Assembly (NCBI GenBank): GCA_914767715.1
Contig: OU612071.1
Location: forward strand, 17,668,948 to 17,728,947
DNA: 60,000 nt
Reading direction: 5' to 3'
DNA from: Membranipora membranacea
Taxonomy: Eukaryota; Bryozoa; Gymnolaemata; Cheilostomatida; Membraniporidae
Within the stretch, counting starts at the first letter, position 1; every line of letters starts with the position of its first letter. Below the pieces are notes generated by a model. It had not been told where the DNA came from. It was given only the letters and a program-made list of their open reading frames with translations, and made no database searches. Both the position numbers and the translations under genes were made by a program. Shown one piece after another: positions 24,627 to 36,747 of the stretch.

Positions 24627-26130
24627 TTGGAGAAACTCTTCTGAGTTTTGTGACAAGTTTCTATATTATCCATTATTTTATTATCCTATTAGCTTTATAT
24701 ATTGTCCGAACAGTAATAAGATTACTGGACAGTCATATGCGTCGATCTAGAGCAGAGCATTGGATACATATAATATTTCATACAACTTGGTTTACTCTAA
24801 ATATAGATGTGTGAATTTATTATCAGGGAAAAAATCTTTTTTATTCATTTATATTCATTACAATTCATTTCATTTTAATCAAAATATAGATGGATACATT
24901 CACGTTTTGTTAACTAAAATACATTCACTTTTTCGTTGAATGTTTCGTTTCACCAAATATTTATTTTGGAAGTTGTTTCCTGATTGGAAAAGAAGAGATA
25001 ACTCCATTCAAAATATTTAAAGTTCATATGAGATATGTTTCTAAGATATCCTGTTATTAAATATGCGGGAGGTTGATCATCTCAGCCATATGTGAATTTT
25101 CACTATGCCTACTGACTTATTTCATAATTGATTGATAATTTGGTGGATCGATTAATTGTTGCTAGCAGTATATTATACCAAAAGTCAGGAAAGAGCAATT
25201 GTTAAACAGACTTTGTTGAACCTCACAGGGTACATCAAAATATTCTGGTCAATCCATTAATACTTGGCTGTTTTTGTGCCTTTGTGCTCCCATATTATTT
25301 TTATTTTCCACCCATATCTATCGACCATGCAACGTTGGTCAAACTTGGTTAACTTTCTTCTGGTCCACTGCAAACCTCTGATTGCTGCTTTAATGCTCAA
25401 TGTCATAACTTCAACCACAACTAAGTGGTTCCTATCTGAGTTTGTTATCCTGGAGCCTTGGTATAGTGCTGAGTGCATGCCAGTGAGAGCGTTTGTTGAC
25501 AAATCTTTATTGATCAATATATAGGTAGAAGATATTGCATCTTTATATGAATTCAATAGCTAAAAGCGTTAAATTTAATTCTGTGCATCAGTTGGGGAAA
25601 TGGAGTTAAATAATTGCGCAGCACCTTACAGGGTTGTCTTGTTGTCAAATATTGATCTTATCTTCCATTACATACAGACAGCAGGCAGAATTTTTGCCAT
25701 TCTCCCTAATATGACAGAAAAGAATACTTGCTGAGTACAGGTGCTATGACCCGTACTCTATCTATGCAGATAACAATGACTGCCAGAAATTAAGCAAATG
25801 GCGGCGATGAATTTTTTACACAAACACACAGCAGAACTCCAGTATTTCCTGATCAACTCACTAACTCGCTAAGGATGAATAACTACTGATGTAAGGGTAA
25901 AGATAAATTCACAGATTATTACTTGCATGCACTTGAGGAGTTATCGATTGTCATCCAATCTATTGGTGGTACATGTCCAAAGAATATCCCAAAGACATTG
26001 AGCAGTAAACCCTGTTAAATTTTGTTTCTTAGATACTGGTGATGTTTATTTATATTAATTTAACTTTATATATTAGATCCATGTATCTCGGAACACCTTG
26101 CCATATTTGCATGCAAAGCCCAGGTTACCT
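24627..26130. other. Intergenic region between the SLC5-like gene and the duplicated block
   Basis: No gene recognised. It includes the SLC5 3' UTR region; I do not see a clear AATAAA within the first 200 bases. ORFs at 25257-25556 lie on both strands and lack family motifs. The block at about 25250-25500 looks more codon-like on the minus strand and may be a retroelement scrap. Confidence 0.45.
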
Positions 26131-27354
26131 GACCAGGATAATATCTAAACTAGTATAAGCTGCCTTAACTACTGTTTGCTGCAACTATACAAATGTGTAT
26201 TAGTTGAATTAAGTAGTTTAGCTAAGAGATGACTGATTGAGACTATTATCTCGCCTACCTAAATTAATTAAGCGGAAAATTTGTCCGAGTATGAAGTCTA
26301 GTTGTATCAGCGACGCTCTACTGTTTTAGTTGACTCCTCGATTTTGAAAATCAATTTTTGCATAAAATTAGGATCCAAGCATTTTTTAGTTGGTTTTTGG
26401 CTACTCAAAATTCACTCGGAGCAATAGTTGAACTTTGCCATTACTTCTAATATAACAAAACACAAGGCTTATGCTCCCTTTGATATCAAACAATATTTTT
26501 ATAATCTACCAGAAAATTCCCTGAATAATAAAATAATGAAATTTACCTAACTTTAACTTTTCCTAATTGGTTTATGTATACTAGATTATCAGAAGTCAAG
26601 AATATTGTGTTAACAGCATTAACTCAATGTTAATATTTTTGACCTTGCAAAAGCGTTAAGGTCTCATTGCAAAAAACCCAATCTTATGGTGTGTGCAAAA
26701 ACAGTGGCACAGCTATAGATCAAGGTTAATGTATGCTTCAATAATTGGTTGAATAAGTTTTTGCTAATCTAGAAAGTGGTAAAAATGTGACACTTATCCT
26801 TTCACTTAATATGTCAGTATACAATACAAATATATTAAAAGATCATAATAGATGCTTTTATAATAGTAAACCGGGTACAGGTGCAGTAGAGAGGATGTTA
26901 AGAGTTGATAATCAAAATCAGCAAAAAACCATTCATTAAAAAATACCGACTGTGATTTATGGGGTTATAGAGGATAACGACAACTGCAGAAAAAATAATT
27001 GGTCAGGGCAGGCTGGCACAGAGCCAACTCACACGTATAATTTATATCATCTCACCAAAGTCATGTTTTTGTGTGCATAAACACCTGACGGTGCAACAAT
27101 CTATAAATAATCCTGCTTGAATAAAAATTGAACAACTACAGGTAAGCTGCAGTGATAATACATTTTACCACAGGTCACAAAGTTTTTCTTTTACGCTAGC
27201 AGGCTTTTCTGAGAGAGGAAGGCGCCCACAGATTTATCCATATAGCCCAATTCCCCCCTCCCCAACCTTGCGAATGAGACTTTCTTAAGTGTCATCATAT
27301 ATGTTTCTGTTACTAGCTAATCAATATTAGTACATCAAATACTTAAATCTAATG

Positions 27355-27590
27355 TCGTCTGTTGAGTGTACAAGCGAGTACAATACGCAGACTGTCCCAA
27401 GCTGGATCAAGACAGAGGGTTTAGCGACAGGAAGAGCATCCGGCCAAGAGAACACCACAGCATCGAACCAATATGTTTAGAAATCAGCAGAATGCAGTGA
27501 ATTGAGTTCGATGGAGGAGTTTGGAAGAACTTGGGATCAAGCAGAAACCCGCCACCTGCGCAGGACCACCATAATGAACGGTAACCAAAT
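27355..27590. repeat. Higher-GC retroelement-like scrap, duplicated with the block
   Basis: The stretch 'caagacagagggtttagcga' through 'caggaccaccataatgaacgg' is GC-richer than its surroundings and is repeated at about 33300-33545 only because of the segmental duplication. In unit 2 it is open for 84 codons (33310-33564), but unit 1 does not keep that frame. It looks like a fragment of an old transposable element; no motif identifies it. Confidence 0.35.
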
Positions 27591-28447
27591 ACAAAAATGT
27601 AATTTACAATAAGAGTTAATCCAGATTAATACCAGATTTGCATCAAATCCAATCAATATGTTAGCCTAGGCTATGAGCAGCAGCAGTGATAAGTGATTTG
27701 ATTTGACCTGATTATCTTTTTACAAAATATATACCATAAGCTTCTATCAAAAGTGTATAGAAGAATAGAAGAATATTGAGCATTCTGGATAAAATTGGTA
27801 ATGTTTCCAGTTCTGAAACTGTAATCCAGTTTTATGAGAAATTAGGTATAGATGCCAGTTTGAAGCCTTGAAGTCTTTTGTAAAAATGACTGTTTAGATG
27901 AGAACAAGCAAATATTTTGAGTAAGTCACCAATTCATCCTGCTGATTTAATTTCTCCGCAATGTATGATCTGACAGTTCAAGTACTATATATGTTACCCC
28001 ACTTCTTTGTAACAATTTGGTCCATCAATCAAATGTAATTTCGAAATTGTTGCAATTTCAAGTTTAACCAGAACCACACAATTAGTGCCAGATATCACAG
28101 TTGCTATTATTAGTATCCCAACTAAAGTTCAAAATTTTAAAATTGAAATGGAGAGGTTATGCAATTGTGTAATAGATTGGCAAATAATTTGCATTTTTTG
28201 AAACTTTGAGGATGAGGAGGCAAGCAACCATTGGTGGCAGTGTATGAAGGCCAGAAGGAATTAGAGTCAAACATATCAATCATATCATCATGCTAATTTT
28301 TGATACTTAGTTCTGTAGTTCTAGTGAGATGAGCCCTTTTTGCCCTGAAACCAAAAAATCATCTTTTTTTGTATTTCCTTGCAATTTTTTACTATTTTAA
28401 ACTTTTCCATACCAAGTTCATGATTTCGAAATTGTTGCAAAGTTATT

Positions 28448-28473
28448 AATGACAACCACACAATTAGTGCCGG
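28448..28473 (+). promoter_or_regulatory. Conserved upstream block of the secreted-protein genes
   Basis: 'attaatgacaaccacaca' followed by 'attagtgcc' lies about 255-280 bases before the TATA box of copy 1. It recurs before copy 2 at about 34433-34458 and before copy 3 at about 39862-39888, although the rest of the third upstream region has diverged. It includes ACCACA (Runx-like) and TAAT/ATTA cores (homeodomain-like). Conservation may reflect only shared ancestry. Confidence 0.4.
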
Positions 28474-28725
28474 ACATGTGACAAAGATTCTATAAATATC
28501 TTCATTTCTTTTTATGTAAATATGTCATGACAAAAAATTGTGCAGAAATATTTATTTATTATGAATTGATTTGGTGCAAATTTAAACACCTGTTATTTTT
28601 TTGCCATTTATAATAATTCTGATTCTGCTACTTTCGATCTAAAATATGCTCAATCATTAATAACTCAATGGTTTTTTGCAAAGCCATCTTAAATATTTGT
28701 GTGTATGAAGATGCATGGCTGGTCC

Positions 28726-28733
28726 TATATAAG
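28726..28733 (+). promoter_or_regulatory. TATA box of secreted-protein gene copy 1
   Basis: TATATAAG, followed about 22 bases later by 'gtcacaactgcttcc', a likely initiator region. The TATA and the 'tcacaactgc' phrase are kept at the same spacing in copy 2 (34682) and in diverged copy 3 (42016). The 5' UTR would be about 70 bases. Confidence 0.75.
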
Positions 28734-28826
28734 AAGAGGGATAGCTGTCTTAGGTCACAACTGCTTCCCTATACCGAGTTAGAAGAAGAATTGACTCAAC
28801 ACAACCAAGATTTCTTCACCGGGATC

Positions 28827-30798
28827 ATGATGCGTTTACTAGTAGCTGTTGGAGCTTTGATGGTTACTGTCAGTGTAGTGCACTCTGCTAGCATTGTACC
28901 TCCGCAGGATTGTCATAAATTTAAGGTAAGATAACTCAACTCACATATCTAACTATTTAATTTTAAGATTAACCAGAACACCATTATCCACTGTCAAAGG
29001 AAGCATAAGTTTTTATTTGCTGGCAAATAAGCAAACGATAGGCAATAGTGCAACAGGGTGGTATAACACAATAACATAGACTAATATAACAATGTTCATC
29101 TCTGCACACTATGACCAGAAGCTCAGTTTCCACTACCGTCTATATATCATTAAACTTTATATGAAAGACCAGCTTTTATTGGAGGCAAGTATGGCACACC
29201 CGGAGGTTCAATAAGCTGATGTCTTGTTCTTTTCTTACAGCTCGCCAAATTTTGCGCAACAGGAAATAATCAGCTGCATTTTTTTTACATTTCATATTGA
29301 TGAACAAAATAATGTGCATTTTTTGCAGTGTCCTGTACAACTCTCCTGTGATAGAAGGGATCAGGTGCATAACTTGAGGAACTGCTGCCTTACATGCGGA
29401 AGCACACTTGGACAATATTGTGACTTTGCAACATTGTAAGTAGCTAGATATTTATGTAATTCGGGCAAACACTGTTTTTTTGTATAAGGTTTCTGCCTTA
29501 TATTTCCAATAAAATAATGGATGGATAATTAAACCCCGACAGCCTGCTTTCCCCCTCCCCCATAAGGTAACTATTGAACAAGTTGACTCCCTTTGTCAAC
29601 AGTGACTGTTCCCCCTGGCTCTCTAGTTCATATTTCATATTTGAGTGTGTTTTTTCGTTACGGTTTAAGTCAGGGTATAAAATTGTTTTTTCTCTCGCAC
29701 TTGGTGTCTCAATGAAAGTCAGAAACTTCCCCCGTGGGGAGGGGACGACTAATACATTATTGGGCGATTATAATTAGGTTGGCAGTGGCGAGTGGGGAGA
29801 AGTCTGAGGCAAACTATGATAGTATACAGGAACGTACAGATTTAGCTACTTTTAATCATGCCTATTTTCTAATAAGTATGCTCTTAAGTTGGGAAATTCC
29901 TCACCAAAGGAGAACCAACTCTATCTTAGTTGTATTGCATGTAAACACCGAGTATTTGTAGAGATCTTATACAGGCTATAAATTTGTTTTCATTCACATG
30001 TTTTGATAAGAAAAGAATATAACAATATTCAAATAGCATCGAAACTGGCATGATTTTAAGGTTTTCAAAATTTGATGACACATATTTTCCAGGTGGTGTT
30101 TTCAATTGTCTACATTGTATTTTTTCTGAGCACAATTGAATTTATAGATATTTATATTGATAATTTTGCCTATTTGATTTGGCAGCTTTTCAGAATACTT
30201 TGACCCTCTTTGTAAGGCTTCCAGCAGGTCAAAACAAGTTGGGTAACTACGTTACTCCAATGACTTCATAATTTAGAGTCATAAAAACATAATTGTTTGG
30301 AGTGATGTTAATCTTGAATATTTTACTCAACCATGATTAAATGTTTTTTTATTTAACAGTTGCATACCAGACTTGGTTTGCATCAGAACTAATCCTCGCT
30401 CCAGCGGAGCAGAAGGAGTTTGTATAACAAGAAACACCAACACCCGTCTGAAGAGCCCGTTCTGGAGTAAACTCAAAAGATATCTCAGTGAGGATTCTGA
30501 GTTTGACAATTACAGCGAGGATGCAACCACTGCCTATTCTATATCAACCACAGAGAAGAATTATGATCATCACCATGATTACAACGGAGAGGTTACTACA
30601 GCGTCTTATCATGACTTAGAGCAGCGGCACCAAGAGGAAGGTCATGGTTATGGTGAGGTAAGGACACCGATCTACACTGGTGGTTACTCAGATAAGAGAC
30701 ATCACTCTGAGGGACATGTCGTTGATGAGCATGAGCCATCGATGTCTGATGACGCAGCCCTGATTAAGCTGCTGAGTAAATTGTTGAAATCAGAATGA
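28827..30798 (+). CDS. Small secreted cysteine-rich protein, copy 1 (IGFBP-N-like module)
   Basis: Three exons (28827-28925, 29329-29435, 30360-30798; phases 0 and 2; GT-AG) give 214 aa. Residues 1-22 are a signal peptide (MMRLLVAVGALMVTVSVVHS). Residues about 29-88 hold ten cysteines, including a CC-x-x-C core, then GQYC, a phenylalanine-cysteine pair and PDLVC...GVC. This spacing resembles the N-terminal domain of IGF-binding proteins with a shortened GCGCC core. The rest is rich in His, Glu, Tyr and Thr, with repeated EEGHGYGEV-type phrases, a DKR dibasic site and a C-terminal ALIKLLSKLLK amphipathic helix. It is probably secreted and possibly cleaved after Lys-Arg. The second in-frame ATG at 28830 could also start. 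The function is unknown; a binding, toxin-like or antimicrobial role is guesswork. Confidence 0.85.
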
Positions 30799-32291
30799 TA
30801 TATTGTTAATAGCCACAAGTTGTAGTAAGGTAAACTGATACATGATTTGGCAAACCATAAAACAAAGTGATCCTATGGTGTCAAAGTAAAACACTTATTT
30901 TTTACTTTCTTTTTCTCTTGTTAGACATTTAGTTATTTTTCTGCAGTCAATGTTTTATTTTGAGCTTCTCCATAAACAGATTTTAATATTGCAGATTTAT
31001 TCGATGACATAATATTTTAACTCTTTCAATTTGTTGAAGGACTCTAAATCGAGTGTTTGTTTTTCAGTTTTTTTACTATTGGCGTATGCTAAATATTTAC
31101 CGTAGACTTTGTAATAAATTTTACTCAGACACTTTATGCAGCATTAACATTGAGTCAAAATGGCATTCAATTTCTGATGACATAACAAATCTTGTTGTAC
31201 CATCATCAATTTTCAGCCTTCAATCCAGGCTTTTTGTTGATAGATTTCTCAAGTAAAATTCAGTTTGAAAATTGATATAGATTCAGCAGCCTCTTGTGAA
31301 GTAAGCTTCCTCAAACAATTTGAAAGAAACAATTAACATCACATAGATCATAAGACGTCATAAAATCGATTATCAAACAACAAATGTGACAAATATTGAT
31401 CCAGTTATTAACCTGGTTTGTGGATAGAAGACCAATAAGGACACCATTACTACTTTATAATTCAATAAAAGTGAAATAAAAAAACCTTCATTTATAATGG
31501 GTAATGAAATATTAACGATTGCTTCATTATTGTTATCATCTTAAATTTAATGTTTGATATCACTGCACCGAGGAACTTTAACGGAGTCCTTCACCCTGGC
31601 AACTCTCATGAGAGAAAATTAGGACAAAAGACCTCCAATTTGTTAACCATGCCCTAACCTGATTGTTATTTTCTCTGAATTGAGTAGTTAACCTGTAAAA
31701 GAGGAATCCAACATGAGAACTCTGATCAGGATAATATCTAAACCAGTATAAGCTGCCTTAACTACTGTTTGCTGCTACTAGGCAAATGTGTGTTAGTTGA
31801 ATAAGCTATAGCTAAGAGATGACTGATTGAGACTATTATCTCGCCTACCTAAATTAATTAGGCGGAAAATTTGTCCGAGTATGAAATCTAGTTGTATCAG
31901 CGACGCTCTACTGGTATAGTTGACTCCTCGATATTGAAAATCAATTTCTGCAAAAGATTGGGATCGAAGCATTTTTCAGTTGGTTTTTGGCTACTCAGAA
32001 TTCACTCGGAGCAATAGTTGAACTTTGCCATTACTTCTAATATAAAACACACGAGGCTTATACTCCCTTTGATATCGAATAATGTTTTTATAGTCTACCA
32101 GAAAATTCCCTGAATAATAAAATAATGAAGTTTACCTAACTTGAACTTTTCTTGATTGGTTTATGTATACTACATAATCAGAACAGCGCTTACTCAATGT
32201 TGATATTTTGACCGTGCAAAAAAACGTCTCATTGCATCAGACCTAAACTTAGGGTGTGTGCAAAAAGCAGTGGCACAGCTTTAGGACAAGG

Positions 32292-32655
32292 TTAAAGGGC
32301 AACCAAGGTTTCGCAGCAATGCATTGATGGGTAGTAAATAATGTGCTAGGCAGCATCAGCTTTGTGCATTACGCGATGCAAAACTCAACGTAGTTGCTGA
32401 CTCTATGCTGGGTAACACTTCAGGTTAAGGGAGGTTCCAAGACATCGCTGTAATGATGATCGAGCACAGGCTAAATAATTAAAGGAACAGGAAACTGCTC
32501 TGTGGGATTCTATTTTAGCTGATTTTGAGTACCTGATGGATGAAAGAATCCTGGCTGAATAATTATCCGAATTAGATTTTGTCTTTTTCTCTGTGCAGAA
32601 GGCGCAATCTGCTTTTAATCAATGAAAAGTTGTTTGAAACCTTGGTTGCCCTTCC
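32292..32655 (+). mobile_element. TTAA-targeted MITE, family A, inserted in unit 2 only
   Basis: About 360 bases with ends AAGGGCAACCAAGGTTTC and GAAACCTTGGTTGCCCTT. Unit 1 shows the empty site at about 26722: 'caaggttaatgtatgcttcaat', against 'caaggttaa' + element + 'ccatcaatgcttcaat' here. The insertion therefore came after the duplication, at a TTAA. The right-hand TTAA has decayed to TTCC. Confidence 0.9.
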
Positions 32656-33488
32656 ATCAATGCTTCAATAATTGGTTCATTAAGTTTTTGCTATTCTAAA
32701 AAGTGGTAAAAATGTGACACTTATCCCTCCACTTAGTATGTCAGTATACAATAAGAAAATATTAAAAGATCATAATAGATGCTTTTACAATGGTAAACGG
32801 GTACAGTGGAGTACGGTGCAGTAGAGAGGATGTTAAGAGTTGATAATCAAAATCAGCAAAAAACCATTCATTAAAAAATACCGACTGTGATTTATGGGGT
32901 TATAGAGGATTACAACACATGCAGAAATAATAATTGGTCAGGGCAGGCTGGCACAGAGCCAACTCACACGTATAATTTATATCATCTTACCAATGTCATG
33001 TTTTTTTATGAGCATAAACATCTGAGGGTGCAACAATCTATAAATAATCCTGCTTGAATAAGATTTGAACAAGTACAGGTAAGCTGCAGTGATAATACAT
33101 TTTACCACAGGTCACAATGTTTTTCTTTTACGCTAGCAGGCTTTTCTGAGAGAGGAAGGCGCCCACGGATTTATCCATATAGCCCAATTCCCCCCTCCCC
33201 ACCTTGGGAATGAGTTTTTCTTAAGTGTCATCATATATGTTTCTGTTACTAGCTAATCAATATTAGTACATCAAATATTTAATCTAATGTCGTCTGTTGA
33301 GTCTGTTGAGTGTACAAGTACAATACGCAGCCTGTCCCAAGCCTGGTTGAAGACAGGGAGTTTAGCGACAGGAAGAGCATCCGGCCAAGAGAACATCACA
33401 GCATCAAACCAATATGTTTAGAAATCAAAAGAATGCAGTGGATGGAGTTCGATGGAGGAGTTTGGAAGAACTTGGGATCAAGCACAAA

Positions 33489-33508
33489 CCCCCCCCCCCC
33501 CCCCCCCC
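33489..33508. repeat. Poly-C tract (C20)
   Basis: Twenty consecutive C residues in unit 2 where unit 1 has 'aaacccgccacc'. It may be replication slippage after duplication or an assembly error. The minus strand is poly-G and could form a quadruplex. Confidence 0.9.
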
Positions 33509-34681
33509 GCCACCTGCGCAGGACCACCATAATGAACGGTAACCAAATACTAAAATCTAATTGACAATAAGAGTTAATCCAGATTAATACCAGATTTGCA
33601 TCAAATCAAATCAATATGTTAGCCTAGGCTATGAGCAGGGTTATATCAGCAGTGATAAGTGATTTGATTTGACCTGATTATCTTTTTACAAAATATATAC
33701 CATAAGCTTCTATCAAAAGTGTATAGAAGAATAGAAGAATATTGAGCATTCTGGATAAAATTGGTAATGTTTCCAGTCCTGAAACTGTAATCCAGTTTTA
33801 TATGAAATTAGGTATAGATGCCAGTTTGAAGCCTTGAAGTCTTTTGTAAAAATGACTGTTTAGATGAGAACAAGCAAATATTTTGAGCAAGTCACCAATT
33901 CATCCTGCTGATTTAATTTCTCCGCAATGTTCGATCTGACAGTTCAAGTACTATATATGTTACCCCACTTCTTTGTAACAATTTGGTCTATCAATCAATG
34001 TAATTTCGAAATTGTTGCAATTTCAAATTTAACCAGAACCACACATCATATAGATATCACAGATATCACAGTTGCTATTATTAGTATCCCAACTAAAGTT
34101 CAATTTATTTTCAAAATTTGAAGATTGAAATGGAGAGGTTTTGCAATTGTGTAATAGATTGGCAAATAATTTGCCTTTTTTGAAACTTTGAGGATGAGGA
34201 GGCAGGCAACCATTGGTGGAAGTGTATGAAGGCCAGATGGAATTAGAGTCAAACATATCAATCATATCATCATGCTAGTTTTTGATACATAGTTCTGTAG
34301 TTCTAGTGAGATGAGCCCTTTTTGCCCTGAAACCAAAAAATCATCTTTTTTTTGTGTTTCCTTGCAATTTTTTACTATTTTTTTTTATCTTTTTCATACC
34401 AACTTCATGATTTCGAAATTGTTGCGAAGTTATTAATGACAATCACACAATTAGTGCCAGTGTCATTTCTTTTTATAAAAATATGGCATGACAAAAAATT
34501 GTGCAGAAATATTTATTTATTATGAATTGATTTGGTGCAAATTTAAACACCTGTCATTTTTTTGCCATTTATAATTGATTCTGCTACTTTCGATCTAAAA
34601 TATGCTCAATCATTAATAACTCAATGGTTTTTTGCAAAGCCATCTTAAATATTTGTGTGTAAGAAGATGCACGGCTGGTCC

Positions 34682-34689
34682 TATATAAG
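34682..34689 (+). promoter_or_regulatory. TATA box of secreted-protein gene copy 2
   Basis: TATATAAG at the same distance from the ATG (101 bases) as in copy 1, with the downstream 'tcacaactgcttcc' intact, so the promoter looks usable. Confidence 0.75.
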
Positions 34690-34782
34690 AAGAGGGATAT
34701 CAGTCTTAGATCACAACTGCTTCCCTATACCGAGTTAGAAGAAGAATTGACTCAACACAACCAAGATTTCTTCACCGGGATC

Positions 34783-36747
34783 ATGATGCGTTTACTAGTA
34801 GCTGTTGGAGCTTTGATGGTTACTGTCACTGTAGTGCATTCGGCTAGCATCGTACCTCCGCAGGATTGTCATAAATTTAAGGTAAGATAACTCAACTCAC
34901 ATATCTAACTATTTAATTTTAAGATTAACCAGAACACCATTATCCACTGTCAAAGGAAGCATAAGTTTTTATTTGCTGACAAAAAAGCAAACGATAGGCG
35001 ATAGAACAACAGGGTGGTATAACACAATAACATAGACTAATATAACAATGTTCATCTCTGCACACTATGAGCAGAAGCTCAGTTTTCACTAGCATCTATA
35101 TAGCATTAAACTTGTTATGAAAGACCAGCTTTTATTGGAGGCAAGTAGGGTACACGCGGAGTCTCAATAAGCTGATGTCTTGTTCTTTTCTTACAGCTCC
35201 CCAAATTTTGTGCAGCAGGAAATAACCAGCTGCATTTTTTTTACATTTCATATTGATGAACTAAATAATGTGCATATTTTGCAGTGTCCTGTACAACTCT
35301 CCTGTGATAGAAGAGATCAGGTGCATAACTTGAAGAACTGCTGCCCTACATGCGGAAGCACACTTGGACAATATTGTGACTTTGCAACATTGTAAGTAGC
35401 TAGATATTTATGTAATTCGGGCAAACACTGTTTTTTTGTATAAGGTTTCTGCCTTATATTTCCAATAAAATAATGGATGGATAATTAAACCCCTGCTTTC
35501 CCCCTCCCCCATAAGGTAACTATTGAACAAGTTGACTCCCTTTGTCAACAGTGACTGTTCCCCCTGGCTCTCTAGTTCATATTTCATATTTGAGTGTGTT
35601 TTTTCGTTACGGTTTAAGTCAGGGTATAAATTTGTTTTTTCTCTTGCACTTGGTGTCTCAATGAAAGTCAGAAACCTCCCCCTGGGGGAGGGGGCGACTA
35701 ATACATTATTGGGTGATTATAATTAGATTGGCAGTGGTGAGTGGGGAGAAGTCTGAGGCAAACTATGATAGTATACAGGAACAAACAGATTTAGCTACTT
35801 TTAATCATGCCTATTTGTTAATAAGTATGCTCTTGAGTTGGGAAATTCCTCACCAAAGGAGAACCAACTCTATCTTAGTTGTATTGCATGTAAACACCGA
35901 GTATTTGTAGACATCTTATACAGGCTATAAATTTGTTTTCATTTACATGTTTTGATAAGAAAAGAATATAACAATATTCAAATAGCATCGAAACTGGCAT
36001 GATTTTAAGGTTTTTAAAATTTGAGGACACATATTTTCCAGGTGGTGTTTTCAATTGTCTACATTGTATTTTTCCTGAGAACAATTGAATTTATAGATAT
36101 TTATATTGATAATTTTGCCTATTTGATTTGGCAGCTTTTCAGAATACTTTGACCCTCTTTGTAAGGCTTCCAGCAGGTCAAAACAAGTTGGGTAACTACG
36201 CTACTGCAATGACTTCATAATTTAGAATCATAAAAACATAATTGTTTGGAGCAATGTTCATCTTGAATATTTTACTCAATCATGATTTAATGTTTTTTTA
36301 TTTAACAGTTGCATACCAGACTTGGTTTGCATCAGAACTAATCCTCGCTCCAGCGGAGCAGAAGGAGTTTGTATAACAAGAAACACCAACACCCGTCTGA
36401 AGAGCCCGTTCTGGAGTAAACTCAAAAGATATCTCAGTGAGGATTCTGAGTTTGACAATTACAGCGAGGATGCAACCACTGCCAATACTATATCAACCAC
36501 AGAGAAGAATTATGATCATCACCATGATTACAACGGAGAGGTTACTACGGCGTTTTATCATGACTTAGAGCAGCGGCACCAAGAGGAAGGTCATGGTTAT
36601 GGTGAGGTAAGGACACCGATCTACACTGGTGGTTACTCAGATAAGAGATATCACTCTGAGGGACATGTCGTTGATGAGCATGAGCCATCGCTGTCTGATG
36701 ACGCTGCCCTGATTAAGCTGCTGAGTAAATTGTTGAAATCAGAATGA
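34783..36747 (+). CDS. Small secreted cysteine-rich protein, copy 2
   Basis: Exons 34783-34881, 35285-35391 and 36309-36747 have the same sizes as copy 1 (99, 107 and 439 bases) and give 214 aa with all ten cysteines. Differences from copy 1 are few. In exon 2, NLRNCCLTC becomes NLKNCCPTC. In the linker, AYSIS becomes ANTIS and ASYHD becomes AFYHD. After the dibasic site DKRHHS becomes DKRYHS, and PSMSDD becomes PSLSDD. The signal peptide, Lys-Arg site and LIKLLSKLLKSE end are kept. No lesion is seen, so both copies are probably expressed and recently duplicated. Function unknown, as for copy 1. Confidence 0.85.

Larger units (their letters stand above)
26134..31726. repeat. Tandem segmental duplication, unit 1 (about 5.6 kb)
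   Basis: Unit 1 matches unit 2 (31727-37675) along its whole length, including promoter, all three exons, both introns and flanks. Corresponding points are 26147/31740, 28827/34783, 29329/35285 and 30360/36309. The offset jumps from about 5593 to 5956 because unit 2 holds an extra MITE. At the junction 'aactctga' runs into 'tcaggataatatct'. The outer flanks are 'acctga/ccaggata' and 'actctga/gaaaag', so CTGA is shared at the breakpoint. Confidence 0.9.

Noticed and set aside
25257-25556. Overlapping 86-99 codon ORFs on both strands
   Set aside because: They lack motifs, start context and splice partners, and lie outside any conserved block.
28668-28826. Longer N-terminus for copy 1 from the ORF starting at 28668
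   Set aside because: It would begin upstream of the TATA box and place the signal peptide internally; copy 2 has a stop in the corresponding stretch.
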